A DNA stretch of 64,000 bases from Cereibacter changlensis JA139 (lineage in GTDB: Bacteria > Pseudomonadota > Alphaproteobacteria > Rhodobacterales > Rhodobacteraceae). The notes beneath the pieces are model-generated. The model was not told the DNA's origin. It was given only the letters and a program-made list of their open reading frames with translations, and ran no database searches. The stretch lies in NCBI RefSeq assembly GCF_003034985.1, contig NZ_PZKG01000002.1, positions 1 through 64,000 on the forward strand, written 5' to 3'. A program made the translations under genes and the position numbers. Of this stretch, positions 1-7,894 are shown one piece after another. Position 1 is the first letter of the stretch; every line of letters begins with the position of its first letter.

Positions 1-45
1 CCGTCGCCCGCGGCCCCGAGGCGTCGCTTCAGCCCCTCCGGGCGA

Positions 46-64
46 AAAACTTCGCAGAAGTTTT
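46..64. repeat. Palindrome with ACTTCGCAGAAGT core
   Basis: An inverted repeat with arms AAAACTTC and GAAGTTTT around a GCA loop. The CTTCGCAGAAG core is the same as in the four-copy palindrome cluster near 26.2 kb, so this is probably another member of the same dispersed family. It lies downstream of the dsbB 3' end on the minus strand and could serve as a transcript 3' end, but it has no long T tract. Confidence 0.5.
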
Positions 65-158
65 GCCGGACCCGCCGCCGGCGTCCGTCCCCCGCCAAGC
101 GGTTAAGAAACCCCTAACGCCAGAAAATATCCCGCACAAAAACAGCCGCTTGGCCCGA

Positions 159-174
159 TTTTCACGCGTGAAAA
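159..174. terminator. TTTTCACGCGTGAAAA palindrome at dsbB 3' end
   Basis: A perfect 16-base palindrome lying 3 bases past the stop codon of dsbB (minus strand). The identical 16-mer occurs again at 33805-33820, also directly at the 3' end of a minus-strand gene. The placement suggests a terminator or mRNA 3'-end stabiliser. The function is inferred from position and symmetry. Confidence 0.45.
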
Positions 175-176
175 CC

Positions 177-641
177 TCACGCCTTGCGCAGCGCCGCAGC
201 AATCCAGATCCCCGCCAGCAGCATCGAGGCGATGACATTCCACCCCGCCATCGACACCCCCAGCATCTGCCAGGCGATCGCATCACAGCGCACCACCTGC
301 GCCACATCCACCGCCGGATTGAGGAGGTCCTCCACCGACACCCCCGCCAGCGACCCGCCGGAACAGGAGGCGAGCCCCGCCCACCAGCCCTGCTCGACCC
401 CGACATGGAAGGCCCCGATCCCCGCCGAAACCAGCGCCCCCGCCGCCCCGAGCCAGGCCAGCAGCCGCGACGGCGCCTCGAGCGCGATCAACCCCGCCGC
501 CAGCGCGACAGCATGCGGCCAGCGCTGCCAGATGCAGAGCTGGCAGGGCGGCATCCCGCCGAGATATTGAAAGGCAAAGGCCCCCAGCAGCAGCGCCGCC
601 GAACCGGCCCCGGCCAGCACCATCAGAACCTGTCGTGACAT
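177..641 (-). CDS. dsbB: Disulfide bond formation protein DsbB
   Basis: Inner-membrane quinone-linked oxidase that reoxidises periplasmic DsbA. The 154-residue product has four hydrophobic segments. It carries the first redox pair as CQLC (C33, C36), just after the first membrane segment, and the second pair as C93 and C119 in the second periplasmic loop, so all four family cysteines are present. The start MSRQV was chosen because it puts the first membrane segment at the N-terminus; an upstream in-frame ATG at 677 would add 12 polar residues. The gene is divergent from the zinc metallopeptidase. The TTTTCACGCGTGAAAA palindrome follows its stop. Confidence 0.9.
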   Translation of the reverse strand: MSRQVLMVLAGAGSAALLLGAFAFQYLGGMPPCQLCIWQRWPHAVALAAGLIALEAPSRLLAWLGAAGALVSAGIGAFHVGVEQGWWAGLASCSGGSLAGVSVEDLLNPAVDVAQVVRCDAIAWQMLGVSMAGWNVIASMLLAGIWIAAALRKA

Positions 642-773
642 CGCGATCCCCCGAAGCATCCGCCGGGGTTGCACCACGCGGCCCCCGGCGGGTCAAGGGT
701 GCAAAACAGGCGCCCCGCGGAACCAAAGCCCCGCCACCGCCTTGAGCCTGCGCAACAGCGGGGGGCGCGGCGG

Positions 774-1616
774 ATGGACTGGCGGGGCAGGCGGGGCAGC
801 CACAACATCGAGGACCGCCGCGGGACCTCGATCGGTCGGGCAGGCGGGGTCGGCGGCGTCGGCGTGATCGCCGTACTGCTGCTCGGCTATTTCCTCGGCA
901 TCGACGTGACGCCGCTCCTCGACCAGGGCGGCGGCCAGACCGTGACCCGGAACGAGATCACCCCCGCCGACGAGGAGGCCGCCGACTTCGTCTCGGTCAC
1001 CCTCGCCGACACCGAGGAGGTCTGGGCCGAGGTGTTCCGCGACCAGGTCGAGGGCGCCTACCGCCCGGTCACCCTCGTGCTCTTCAAGGGCGCCACCCAA
1101 TCGCCCTGCGGCGGCGCCTCGGGCGCCACCGGGCCGTTCTACTGCCCGACCGATCAGAAGGTCTATCTCGACACCGATTTCTTCACCACCATGGAACGTC
1201 AGCTCGGCGCCGGGGGCGATTTCGCCTCGGCCTATGTGGTCGCCCATGAGGTGGCCCACCACGTCCAGCACGAGCTCGGCATCCTCGCCCGGGCCAACGA
1301 GGTCCGCGCCCAGGCCAGCGAGACCGAGAGCAACCGGATTTCGGTGATGATCGAGCTGCAGGCCGACTGCTATTCCGGCATCTGGGCCCGCCATGCCGAG
1401 GCGCAGTTCGGCAGCATCGAGCCCGGCGATCTGGAGGAGGCGGTGAACGCCGCCCGGCAGATCGGCGACGACACGCTGCAGCGCAACGCCGGCCGCCGCC
1501 CGATGCCGCATACCTTCACCCACGGCACCTCCGAGCAGCGCGCCCGCTGGTTCGAGCGCGGCTACGAGACCGGCGCGCTCGAACAATGCGACACCTTCGC
1601 CGCCCGCCAGCTCTGA
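774..1616 (+). CDS. Neutral zinc metallopeptidase (YpfJ family)
   Basis: Membrane-anchored putative zinc protease of the YpfJ/KPN_02809 family. The 280-residue product begins with the family's RGRRGSHNIEDRRG stretch, followed by one hydrophobic segment at about residues 24-42 and a periplasmic catalytic domain. HEVAHH at 158-163 is the HExxH zinc site, and the downstream ELQADCYSGIW segment should supply the third ligand. The ATG at 774 was chosen because it begins exactly at the conserved N-terminus; the frame is open further upstream but that part is poor. Substrate unknown. The gene stands alone between dsbB and tRNA-Leu. Confidence 0.88.
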   Translation: MDWRGRRGSHNIEDRRGTSIGRAGGVGGVGVIAVLLLGYFLGIDVTPLLDQGGGQTVTRNEITPADEEAADFVSVTLADTEEVWAEVFRDQVEGAYRPVTLVLFKGATQSPCGGASGATGPFYCPTDQKVYLDTDFFTTMERQLGAGGDFASAYVVAHEVAHHVQHELGILARANEVRAQASETESNRISVMIELQADCYSGIWARHAEAQFGSIEPGDLEEAVNAARQIGDDTLQRNAGRRPMPHTFTHGTSEQRARWFERGYETGALEQCDTFAARQL

Positions 1617-1669
1617 CCCGCGCGCAGCCGATTGACCCGCGCCCGCACCCGCGTTACATCAGCGCCCGT

Positions 1670-1753
1670 GCGGGTGTGGCGGAATGGTAGACGCGAGGGT
1701 CTCAAACACCCTTTCCTCACGGAGTGTCGGTTCGAGTCCGACCACCCGCACCA
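1670..1753 (+). tRNA. tRNA-Leu (anticodon CAA)
   Basis: Acceptor arms GCGGGTG and CACCCGC pair fully, with discriminator A and an encoded CCA. The anticodon arm is AGGGT-CTCAAAC-ACCCT, giving CAA. A variable arm (TTCCTCACGGAG-like) and a normal T loop (GGTTCGAGTCC) make it a class II tRNA. It sits at the edge of the gene-poor stretch 1754-2564, so it could have been an integration site, but no integrase or duplicated tRNA end was found. Confidence 0.95.
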
Positions 1754-2564
1754 GAAATCGGGCGAACCCCGCAAGATTTCGGTGCTGTCGAGTATTCCGC
1801 CTTCTTCAGCCCCTGATCCTGTCTCCAAATCTATCCTTGCTGTGAATCCCTGGGGTGGCGGCGACCGGTCGAATGATTTTGAACCGCTTTCCGGAAAGCA
1901 CGAAGAGGTGGGGAAGCGGGCCCGACCGCATCTTCGCGCCTGCCGCGCCTCCACATCATCGACCTCGGTCGCGCCTCCCGCCTCCTTTTCATGTGGCGCT
2001 TGGCTTTGGGCGGTGGGGACGACAGCGTCTTCGGGGTGCCCGCGACGCGGGCCGGCGCTTCTCGCTCGACCGCCTTTAGCCGCTGCTCGACGCCGCGCAT
2101 GAGCGGTTGGACTACGTGGTATTCCAGAGCCTCGACATGGCCGGTCGATCCCGCGTTGCGACTCCGCTGACAGGCTGTTCCACCTCGACCCACTCCGCTT
2201 GGACGGCGAAGCCGATTGAGGCCGCGGTCAACGGCGAGGCGCAGGCGCTGCTGTTGCGACGCGGCGCCGCCCGGCCGGCGCGATGGCGCAGCTGGGGCCG
2301 ATTCAGGACGCTTTCGTGCTCGGTCGTGAGAGCGGCTCGACCTGATGCGGCGGGCGCGGGGTGGGGAACTGAACTCCGCTCAGTGAACGGGAGATGAACG
2401 GGCTGTTGGGCGGTGGTTCAACAAGCCTGTGATCGACTGGCCGGAACAAGCTCATATCGCCAGTGTTCGTCAGGCTGGCCAGCCGGCCCCACAGCAGTCT
2501 CTTCAGAACGCCGGGACGAGAGACCGTGTCGATTGCAGCAGGCATCACTGCAGGAGAGACCACC
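1754..2564. other. Gene-poor stretch, about 800 bases
   Basis: No reading frame here has a recognisable protein, a credible ribosome-binding site or a consistent codon pattern. Frames on both strands are short and broken. Immediately after the tRNA, GAAATC and GATTTC arms enclose a GGG/CCC pair and could form a weak stem. The stretch looks like non-coding or decayed accessory DNA between tRNA-Leu and the unknown gene at 2565. Confidence 0.5.
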
Positions 2565-3884
2565 ATGGGATTTTACGAGCACATCCAGAGTTCCGCCCCT
2601 GCGCCGCCAGCCGATCAGGAACCGGTTCCTGCGGAGGCTCCGCCTCACGATCACCACCCTGTGCCGCCGGTATCGCGGTTGCGGCCCCTGCTGTTGCTGG
2701 CCGGGGCGGGGGGCGCTTATCTGGCCGTCGGCTTCGCCCTGACGCTCGGCATGCTGGGGGAGCGGCCTGCGGTGGAGCAGATGAATTTGCTGGTGGAGGA
2801 GGCTGCCGCGGCGACGGATCAGGCTCGCTCCCCTGCGGAGCAGCCCCATGGCGCAGAGCAGCTGCAGGTCGCGGAAGACATCCGCTCCCTGATGGCCGAT
2901 GACGTGACCGGGGCGGCGATACGGGCTCCCGGCCCCGAGGCCTTGCCGCTGATGGCCGCCCTCGATGTGCCGGTGCTGGCGAACCCGGCCGGGGCAACCG
3001 CCGATCCCGCCGTCGATGCATCGGCGGCGCCCGTGCCTGTGCTGTTCCAGCCCATGGCCATGCGGCCCGGGGCCACGCCGGACGCATCGCTGCCGGACCT
3101 TCCGGCGCCGATGATGGGGTTGCTCAGGGCCAGCCCATCGCCCTTGCCGTCCCCGGCCGCACTTGACATGGCGGCGCTGGCCGACATCTCGCCTGCTCCT
3201 CCGCCCGGCTTTGTCTGGCCCGCAGAGCTTGACCTGGCCTCGCTCGACCCGGTCCTGTCGGTGGCGCACCCGGGCCCGGGTGGGGTGATCGCTCCGGTGG
3301 TCTATGGCTTTCCCGACCTGACGCGGGGGCTTTCGCAACCGGCTGCGCCGATGGCCTGGACGCTTCCGGACCGGCAGCAGCGGGTCGAGCACGTCTTCGT
3401 GGTGCCCGGGCCGGAGCAGCAGCGCGGCGGCGGCAGCGAAGGATGCGCCGGTATCGACTGCCTCGCCTCCGTTCCGCTTGCGCTCGCCGCGGCGCCGCCC
3501 TTCCGCCGGCTCGAAACGATACTGCGCCGCGCCGGCATGTCCCCGACCGAGGCGGCGGAAGCGCTGCCCCGAGGTGAGGGAGCGATCGGTCGGAGAGGTC
3601 TCGCGTCCTCAGGACAAAGCGGAAGCGCGGCGCGTGGCGAACAGGCCGGGCGAGGACCCACAGCGCGCGACGGGGGCGAGGGGCGGGACGATCCCGGCAA
3701 AGCCGCCGCCGGGGCGCGCGACGGAGGCGCCTCGCGCGGAAGAGGGAAGGACTTGGATGGGAAGGGCGCTGGCGGCGGGAAGGGCGGCGGTGGAAAGGGC
3801 AAGGGGGGCGGTGGCGGAAAGGGGGGAGGCGACAACGGCGGCGGGAAGGGCGGCGGAGGCGGGAAGGGCGGTAAACGGGGCTAG
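2565..3884 (+). CDS. Unrecognised membrane-anchored protein with Gly/Lys-rich tail
   Basis: Not a family I recognise. The start ATG at 2565 has a good ribosome-binding site (CAGGAGAG). The 439-residue product has a short Pro-rich cytoplasmic N-terminus, one membrane segment at about residues 45-65 (LLLLAGAGGAYLAVGFA), then a long Ala/Pro-rich low-complexity region with little predicted fold. A short region with two cysteines (GCAGIDC) and a possible helical motif (FRRLETILRRAGMSPTEA) follows, and the last 35 residues are almost only Gly and Lys. That tail could bind a polyanion, but this is a guess. A second frame also stays open from about 3560 to 3990, so the C-terminus may be frameshifted. 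It lies alone in a gene-poor region. Confidence 0.55.
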   Translation: MGFYEHIQSSAPAPPADQEPVPAEAPPHDHHPVPPVSRLRPLLLLAGAGGAYLAVGFALTLGMLGERPAVEQMNLLVEEAAAATDQARSPAEQPHGAEQLQVAEDIRSLMADDVTGAAIRAPGPEALPLMAALDVPVLANPAGATADPAVDASAAPVPVLFQPMAMRPGATPDASLPDLPAPMMGLLRASPSPLPSPAALDMAALADISPAPPPGFVWPAELDLASLDPVLSVAHPGPGGVIAPVVYGFPDLTRGLSQPAAPMAWTLPDRQQRVEHVFVVPGPEQQRGGGSEGCAGIDCLASVPLALAAAPPFRRLETILRRAGMSPTEAAEALPRGEGAIGRRGLASSGQSGSAARGEQAGRGPTARDGGEGRDDPGKAAAGARDGGASRGRGKDLDGKGAGGGKGGGGKGKGGGGGKGGGDNGGGKGGGGGKGGKRG

Positions 3885-4224
3885 CCGGTTCGCCGGGGCT
3901 TCCACTTCTCCGGCCCGCATGCAGGCTTTGCCGGAAGGATTCAACGCCGGATCGGGCGGATGTTCTTCATGGGGCAGCATCTGCCGGTAAGCGCGACGCG
4001 ACGGGCGGGAGGCTCGGCGGGAGGATGGGCGTTCTGTCCGTGCTGCCTCGAACAGCTCCTTTGCGACCTGTCACTGGCGCCGGATGCAGCGGATCGGGCT
4101 CAACCGTCGGTCGGGAGGGCCGAGTGGCTCTTTGGGCCGCCGGGGCCTTCGGAGGCCCCAGCAGACAGCACGATGACGCATGAGGTCGGGCGACGCGGAT
4201 CGGCTCCGCGTCGCCCCGACCGTG
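3885..4224. other. Intergenic stretch without a recognisable gene
   Basis: About 340 bases separate the 3' end of the Gly/Lys-tail gene from the convergent MFS gene. I see no convincing ORF, terminator or RNA. A short G+C-rich dyad (GGCCGCCGGGGCC...GGCCCC-like) near 4135-4165 is too imperfect to call. Confidence 0.4.
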
Positions 4225-5394
4225 TCAGGCCTCACAGGCGAGGGCCGTCTGCCGCCGTCCCAGCCAGACCAGTGCGAGCCCGGTCGCGGCGGTCAGCCCG
4301 CCAACCACCGGCACGGCGGCATAGCCGAGATCCGCCGCGATCACCGCGCCGCCAAGCGCCGCGCCGATGGCGTTGCCGAGGTTGAAGGCTCCGATATTGA
4401 CCGAGGAGGCAAGGCCCGGCGCTCCCGCCGCCGCCTGCATCACCCGCATCTGCACCGGCGGCACGATGGCGAAGGCCGCAGCGCCCCAGAGGAACAGCGT
4501 GATCGCCGCGCCGATCTGGCTACCCAGCGTCAGCGGAGCGACCAGCATGATCGCCGCCAAGGCACCAAGGAAGATCGCCGTCGCGCCATCCAGCGACCAG
4601 TCGGCGACACGCCCGCCTAGCCAGTTGCCGAAGGTGAACCCCAGCCCGATCAGCACGAGCGCCAGCGTCACGAAGCCGTCCGACGCGCCGGCCAGCGTCG
4701 TCAGCACCGGCGAGACATAGGTGTAGAGGGCGAACATCGCGCTTGCGCCGAGAACGGTGGTCAAGAGCGCGATCAGCACATCGGGGCGGGTCAGCACGCG
4801 CAGCTCCTGCCTCACCGCGGGGCGCTGGCCGGCGGCGCCGACCGGCAGCGCCAGCCACAGCGCGGCCATGGTGAGGAGGCCCAGAAGCGCCGTCCCTCCG
4901 AAGGCCTCGCGCCATCCGAGGCTCTGGCCGATCCAGGTGGCCAGCGGCACGCCGCCGACATTGGCGAGGGTCAGCCCCATGAACATGGTGGCGACCGCGC
5001 TGGCCTGCCGATCCTTCGGCACGAGGCTCGCCGCCACGACGGACCCGAGGCCGAAGAATGCCCCGTGGTTCAGGCTGGTGACGACGCGCGAGGCGAGCAG
5101 CGTCCAGTAATCCGGCGACAGCGCCGACAGCAGGTTCCCCAGCGTGAAGATCGCCATCAGCGCCATCAGCGCCGTGCGCTTGCCGAAGCGGGCGAAGATC
5201 AGCGTCATCACCGGCGCGCCGACCATCACCCCGATGGCATAGGCGCTGACCAGCATCCCTGCCGAGGGGATCGACACTCCGACCCCTTCGGCGATGACCG
5301 GCAGCATGCCCATCGGCGAGAATTCGGTGACGCCGATGCCGAAGGCGCCGACGGCGAGCGCCAGCAGCGGCCAGTTGAATTTGCGCATGTCCAT
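4225..5394 (-). CDS. MFS efflux transporter (DHA1, AraJ/sugar-efflux-like)
   Basis: A 389-residue major facilitator with about 12 hydrophobic segments and a very short N-terminus. It shows the family signatures GVTEFSPMGMLP in helix 1 and FARFGKRTALM in the helix 2-3 loop (motif A), consistent with drug or sugar proton antiporters. It lies 9 bases downstream of the aldo-keto reductase and in the same direction, so the two are very likely one transcript. That transcript is divergent from a LysR regulator, a common arrangement for inducible detoxification. The substrate cannot be predicted. Confidence 0.85.
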   Translation of the reverse strand: MDMRKFNWPLLALAVGAFGIGVTEFSPMGMLPVIAEGVGVSIPSAGMLVSAYAIGVMVGAPVMTLIFARFGKRTALMALMAIFTLGNLLSALSPDYWTLLASRVVTSLNHGAFFGLGSVVAASLVPKDRQASAVATMFMGLTLANVGGVPLATWIGQSLGWREAFGGTALLGLLTMAALWLALPVGAAGQRPAVRQELRVLTRPDVLIALLTTVLGASAMFALYTYVSPVLTTLAGASDGFVTLALVLIGLGFTFGNWLGGRVADWSLDGATAIFLGALAAIMLVAPLTLGSQIGAAITLFLWGAAAFAIVPPVQMRVMQAAAGAPGLASSVNIGAFNLGNAIGAALGGAVIAADLGYAAVPVVGGLTAATGLALVWLGRRQTALACEA

Positions 5395-5403
5395 GATCCT
5401 CCG

Positions 5404-6228
5404 TTATGCCTCCCACGCCGGGGCAAGGCCGGCGGGGTTGACGATGCGGCCCTCCGGCCGGGCAAGCCCGCCGATCGCCGCCATGTCGGCCGCGGTCAGG
5501 GTGAAGTCGAAGATGTCGAAATTCTCGGCCAGGCGAGTGGGCTTCGCGGTCTTGGAGAGCACGACGACCCCCTGCTGGATCAGCCAGCGCAGCCCCACCT
5601 GCGCGGCCGTCTTGCCATGCCGGGCGGCGATCTCCCGGATCAGCGCGTCCCCCGGGACGGCGCCATCGGCCATGGCGTAATAGGCGGTCAGCGCCGTGCC
5701 GGTCTCGCGCGCGAGTTCCGCCATGGCCGATTGATCCAGATAGGGATGCATCTCGATCTGGTTGGTCACGATCGGCGCGGCGCTGGCGGAGATCGCTGCG
5801 CGCAACTGGCTGCGGTTGTAGTTGCTGACGCCGATGAACCGGGTCCTGCCGGCCGCCTGCGCCTCGTTCAGCCATTCGATCTGCCGCTCGACCGGCACCG
5901 CGTCGCCCGGCCAATGCGCCAGCAACAGATCCACCTGATCGACGCCCAGCTTTTCGAGGCTCTCGTCGACCGAGGCCATGAAGCGCTCGGCGCTGTAATT
6001 CGACACCCAGACCTTGGTGGTGAGGAACAGATCGCCGCGGCGCGCCCCCGCCACCTTCAGCGCCCGGCCAAGCGCAGCCTCGTTCTGGTAGATCTGCGCG
6101 GTGTCGAAATGCCGGAACCCGGTTTCAAGGGCGGCGGGCGCCACGGCCTCGACCTCGGCCTCGGACATGCGGAACATGCCGAAGCCGAGCGCGGGGATCT
6201 TGGCCTCGCCAGTCTTCACGAATTGCAT
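5404..6228 (-). CDS. Aldo/keto reductase (DkgA/DkgB-like)
   Basis: NADPH-dependent reductase of the AKR superfamily, 274 residues. The four catalytic residues are visible in order: Asp in HFDTAQIYQNE, Tyr in the same motif, Lys in LTTKVW and His in LLAHWP. The C-terminal cofactor-binding segment VLSKTAKPTRLAEN is also typical. The closest relatives are the 2,5-diketo-gluconate/methylglyoxal reductases. It is the first gene of a two-gene unit with the MFS exporter and is divergent from the LysR gene at 6484, which probably controls it. The physiological aldehyde is not known. Confidence 0.88.
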   Translation of the reverse strand: MQFVKTGEAKIPALGFGMFRMSEAEVEAVAPAALETGFRHFDTAQIYQNEAALGRALKVAGARRGDLFLTTKVWVSNYSAERFMASVDESLEKLGVDQVDLLLAHWPGDAVPVERQIEWLNEAQAAGRTRFIGVSNYNRSQLRAAISASAAPIVTNQIEMHPYLDQSAMAELARETGTALTAYYAMADGAVPGDALIREIAARHGKTAAQVGLRWLIQQGVVVLSKTAKPTRLAENFDIFDFTLTAADMAAIGGLARPEGRIVNPAGLAPAWEA

Positions 6229-6414
6229 CTTCTGTCTCCTGTCACGCGGCGGGGGGCCGCGTTGTTCTTGTTCGGTGCGGGGCGCATTGCCTCGCGCGAC
6301 GGCCCATGATGCGACGGCATCCGGACGCCGGGTGTCCTGCGGGCCAGGCGCCGTATCGGGTCCATCGAGTCCATCCGGCTCGCCTGTCGGTCTGGTCGCA
6401 GAGAGATAGATCCA

Positions 6415-6434
6415 GGATTACGCCTTGATAATCC
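6415..6434. promoter_or_regulatory. Putative LysR operator GGATTA-N8-TAATCC
   Basis: A perfect 6-base inverted repeat with 8-base spacing in the divergent intergenic region between the aldo-keto reductase and the LysR gene, 50 bases before the LysR start. It contains a T-N11-A type core as expected for LysR-family sites. Function inferred from symmetry and location. Confidence 0.5.
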
Positions 6435-6483
6435 GCCGGATCCTCCCAAGATCTGTGAAACGAATTCACTGACAGGACCGCGG

Positions 6484-7395
6484 ATGGACAACCGGGCAGG
6501 CGAAATGCAGGTTTTCCTGCGCGTGATCGAGACCGGCAGCTTCTCCGAAGCCGCCCGGCAACTGCTGATGACCCCGTCGACGGTGTCGAAGCTGATCGGC
6601 CGCATCGAGGCGCGGCTGGGCGTACGGCTGCTGGAGCGCTCGACCCGGCGGCTGTCGCTGACCGGCGAGGGCCAGATCTATTACGAGCGCAGCCAGAGCC
6701 TTCTGGCCGAACTGGATGCGATCGAGCACGATCTGAGCCGGAGCGCGGCCAGCATCACCGGCACGGTGCGGGTCTCGGCCTCGGTCGGGCTCGGCATGGT
6801 CGCCATCCAGCCGCTGTTGCCGACGTTCTGGCAGGAATATCCCAATATCGCGCTGGATCTGTCGATCTCGGACGAGCTGGTCGATCTGTATCTCGACCGC
6901 ACGGATGTGGCGTTCCGGGTCGGACGGTTGACCAGTTCCGGCATGACCGCGATCCGGCTGGGCTCTGCGCCGCGCAAGATCGTCGCCTCGCCCGACTATC
7001 TGCGCCTGCACGGCGTCCCGAAGACGCCCGCCGATCTGGTGGGGCATGCCTGCCTCGGCTTCAACTTCCGTCGTTCCACCGCGGTCTGGCCGCTGCTTGA
7101 GGATGGCCAGATCGTCGACAGCCGCGTCTCCGGCCCGCTTCTGGCCAACAACGGCGAGACGGTGCGCCGCATGGCCCTTGCAGGAATGGGCCTTGCGCGG
7201 ATGGGCGAGTTCCATATCCGCGAGGATCTCGCCAGCGGCGCGCTGGTCGAGGTTCTCGCCGACGCCATCGCCGAGGACAGCGAGGACATCCACGCCGTCT
7301 TCCTCGGCGGCGAGCATATCCCCCGCCGGGTCCGCGCTTTCCTGGATTTCATGGCGCCGAGACTGAGGGCCTTCCTGCAGGTGCCCAGAAGCTGA
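6484..7395 (+). CDS. LysR-family transcriptional regulator
   Basis: A 303-residue LysR regulator. The winged helix-turn-helix spans about residues 1-62 (VIETGSFSEAARQL, TPSTVSKLIGRIEARLG) and is followed by an effector-binding domain (CrgA/AaeR-like class). It is transcribed divergently from the aldo-keto reductase/MFS pair and probably regulates both these and itself through the dyad at 6415-6434. Downstream, a dehydrogenase remnant on the opposite strand suggests the locus once had a further reductase. The effector is unknown. Confidence 0.9.
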   Translation: MDNRAGEMQVFLRVIETGSFSEAARQLLMTPSTVSKLIGRIEARLGVRLLERSTRRLSLTGEGQIYYERSQSLLAELDAIEHDLSRSAASITGTVRVSASVGLGMVAIQPLLPTFWQEYPNIALDLSISDELVDLYLDRTDVAFRVGRLTSSGMTAIRLGSAPRKIVASPDYLRLHGVPKTPADLVGHACLGFNFRRSTAVWPLLEDGQIVDSRVSGPLLANNGETVRRMALAGMGLARMGEFHIREDLASGALVEVLADAIAEDSEDIHAVFLGGEHIPRRVRAFLDFMAPRLRAFLQVPRS

Positions 7396-7521
7396 TACGC
7401 CACCGGCCATCTGAGTCAGCCGACACCTTGCCGACGCAGAGCCTTCGCAGACGCGAGAGCGGGCAGCCATTCACCGCCCGCGTCCCATCTTCCGAGCGTG
7501 GCTTTCGGGGCTGTTGTCCCC

Positions 7522-7665
7522 TCAGCCCTGCGCCGTGGGCCGGATCACGATGCTGCCCACCTCCGCGTCGGAGGGTTGCTCCAGCGCATGGAGGATGCCG
7601 CGCGCGATGGCGTCCGGCGAGATGGCGGTCTCGCCGATCCGCTTCGCGATCCGGCGGGCCGGTGC
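7522..7665 (-). pseudogene. 3' remnant of a short-chain dehydrogenase/reductase gene
   Basis: The last about 45 codons read RRIAKRIGETAISPDAIARG...EQPSDAEVGSIVIRPTAQG and stop at 7522. This is the standard C-terminus of classical SDR oxidoreductases (…SPDAIARAI…EQP…VNEIVVRPTAQ). Everything upstream is missing: the frame runs into Pro/Arg-rich nonsense toward the tRNA-Thr at 7799. No Rossmann fold or YxxxK site remains, so this is a truncated remnant rather than a gene. An SDR fits well with the neighbouring aldo-keto reductase and LysR genes. Confidence 0.65.
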
Positions 7666-7798
7666 TGCTTCGGCACGACCGACACCCCCCACCTGCCGCC
7701 GCCCCACAGCGCTTGGCGTCGGGGCGGGGGCAGGGCGCCGCGGGGGCCTTGCTCCGCCTTGCATCGGCGGGGCGTTGTTGCTACATCGGCCGCGCGTA

Positions 7799-7871
7799 GC
7801 CCCTATAGCTCAGCTGGTAGAGCGCTAGTTTTGTAAACTAGATGTCGGCGGTTCGAACCCGTCTGGGGGCA
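7799..7871 (+). tRNA. tRNA-Thr (anticodon TGT)
   Basis: Acceptor GCCCCTA pairs with TGGGGGC (one T-G pair). The D arm is GCTCAGCTGGTAGAGC. The anticodon arm CTAGT-TTTGTAA-ACTAG gives TGT, and the T arm contains GGTTCGAACCC. The discriminator is A; CCA is not encoded. It lies between the SDR remnant and sodC. Confidence 0.93.
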
Positions 7872-7894
7872 CGCGCGATCAGCAGATCATTCGA

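Noticed and set aside
1632-2102. An integrase or transposase remnant after tRNA-Leu
   Set aside because: All frames were read for catalytic motifs of tyrosine recombinases and common transposases; none was visible.
3960-4385. Plus-strand frame between the unknown gene and the MFS gene
   Set aside because: It runs into the antisense of the MFS gene and reads as Arg/Pro-rich shadow sequence.
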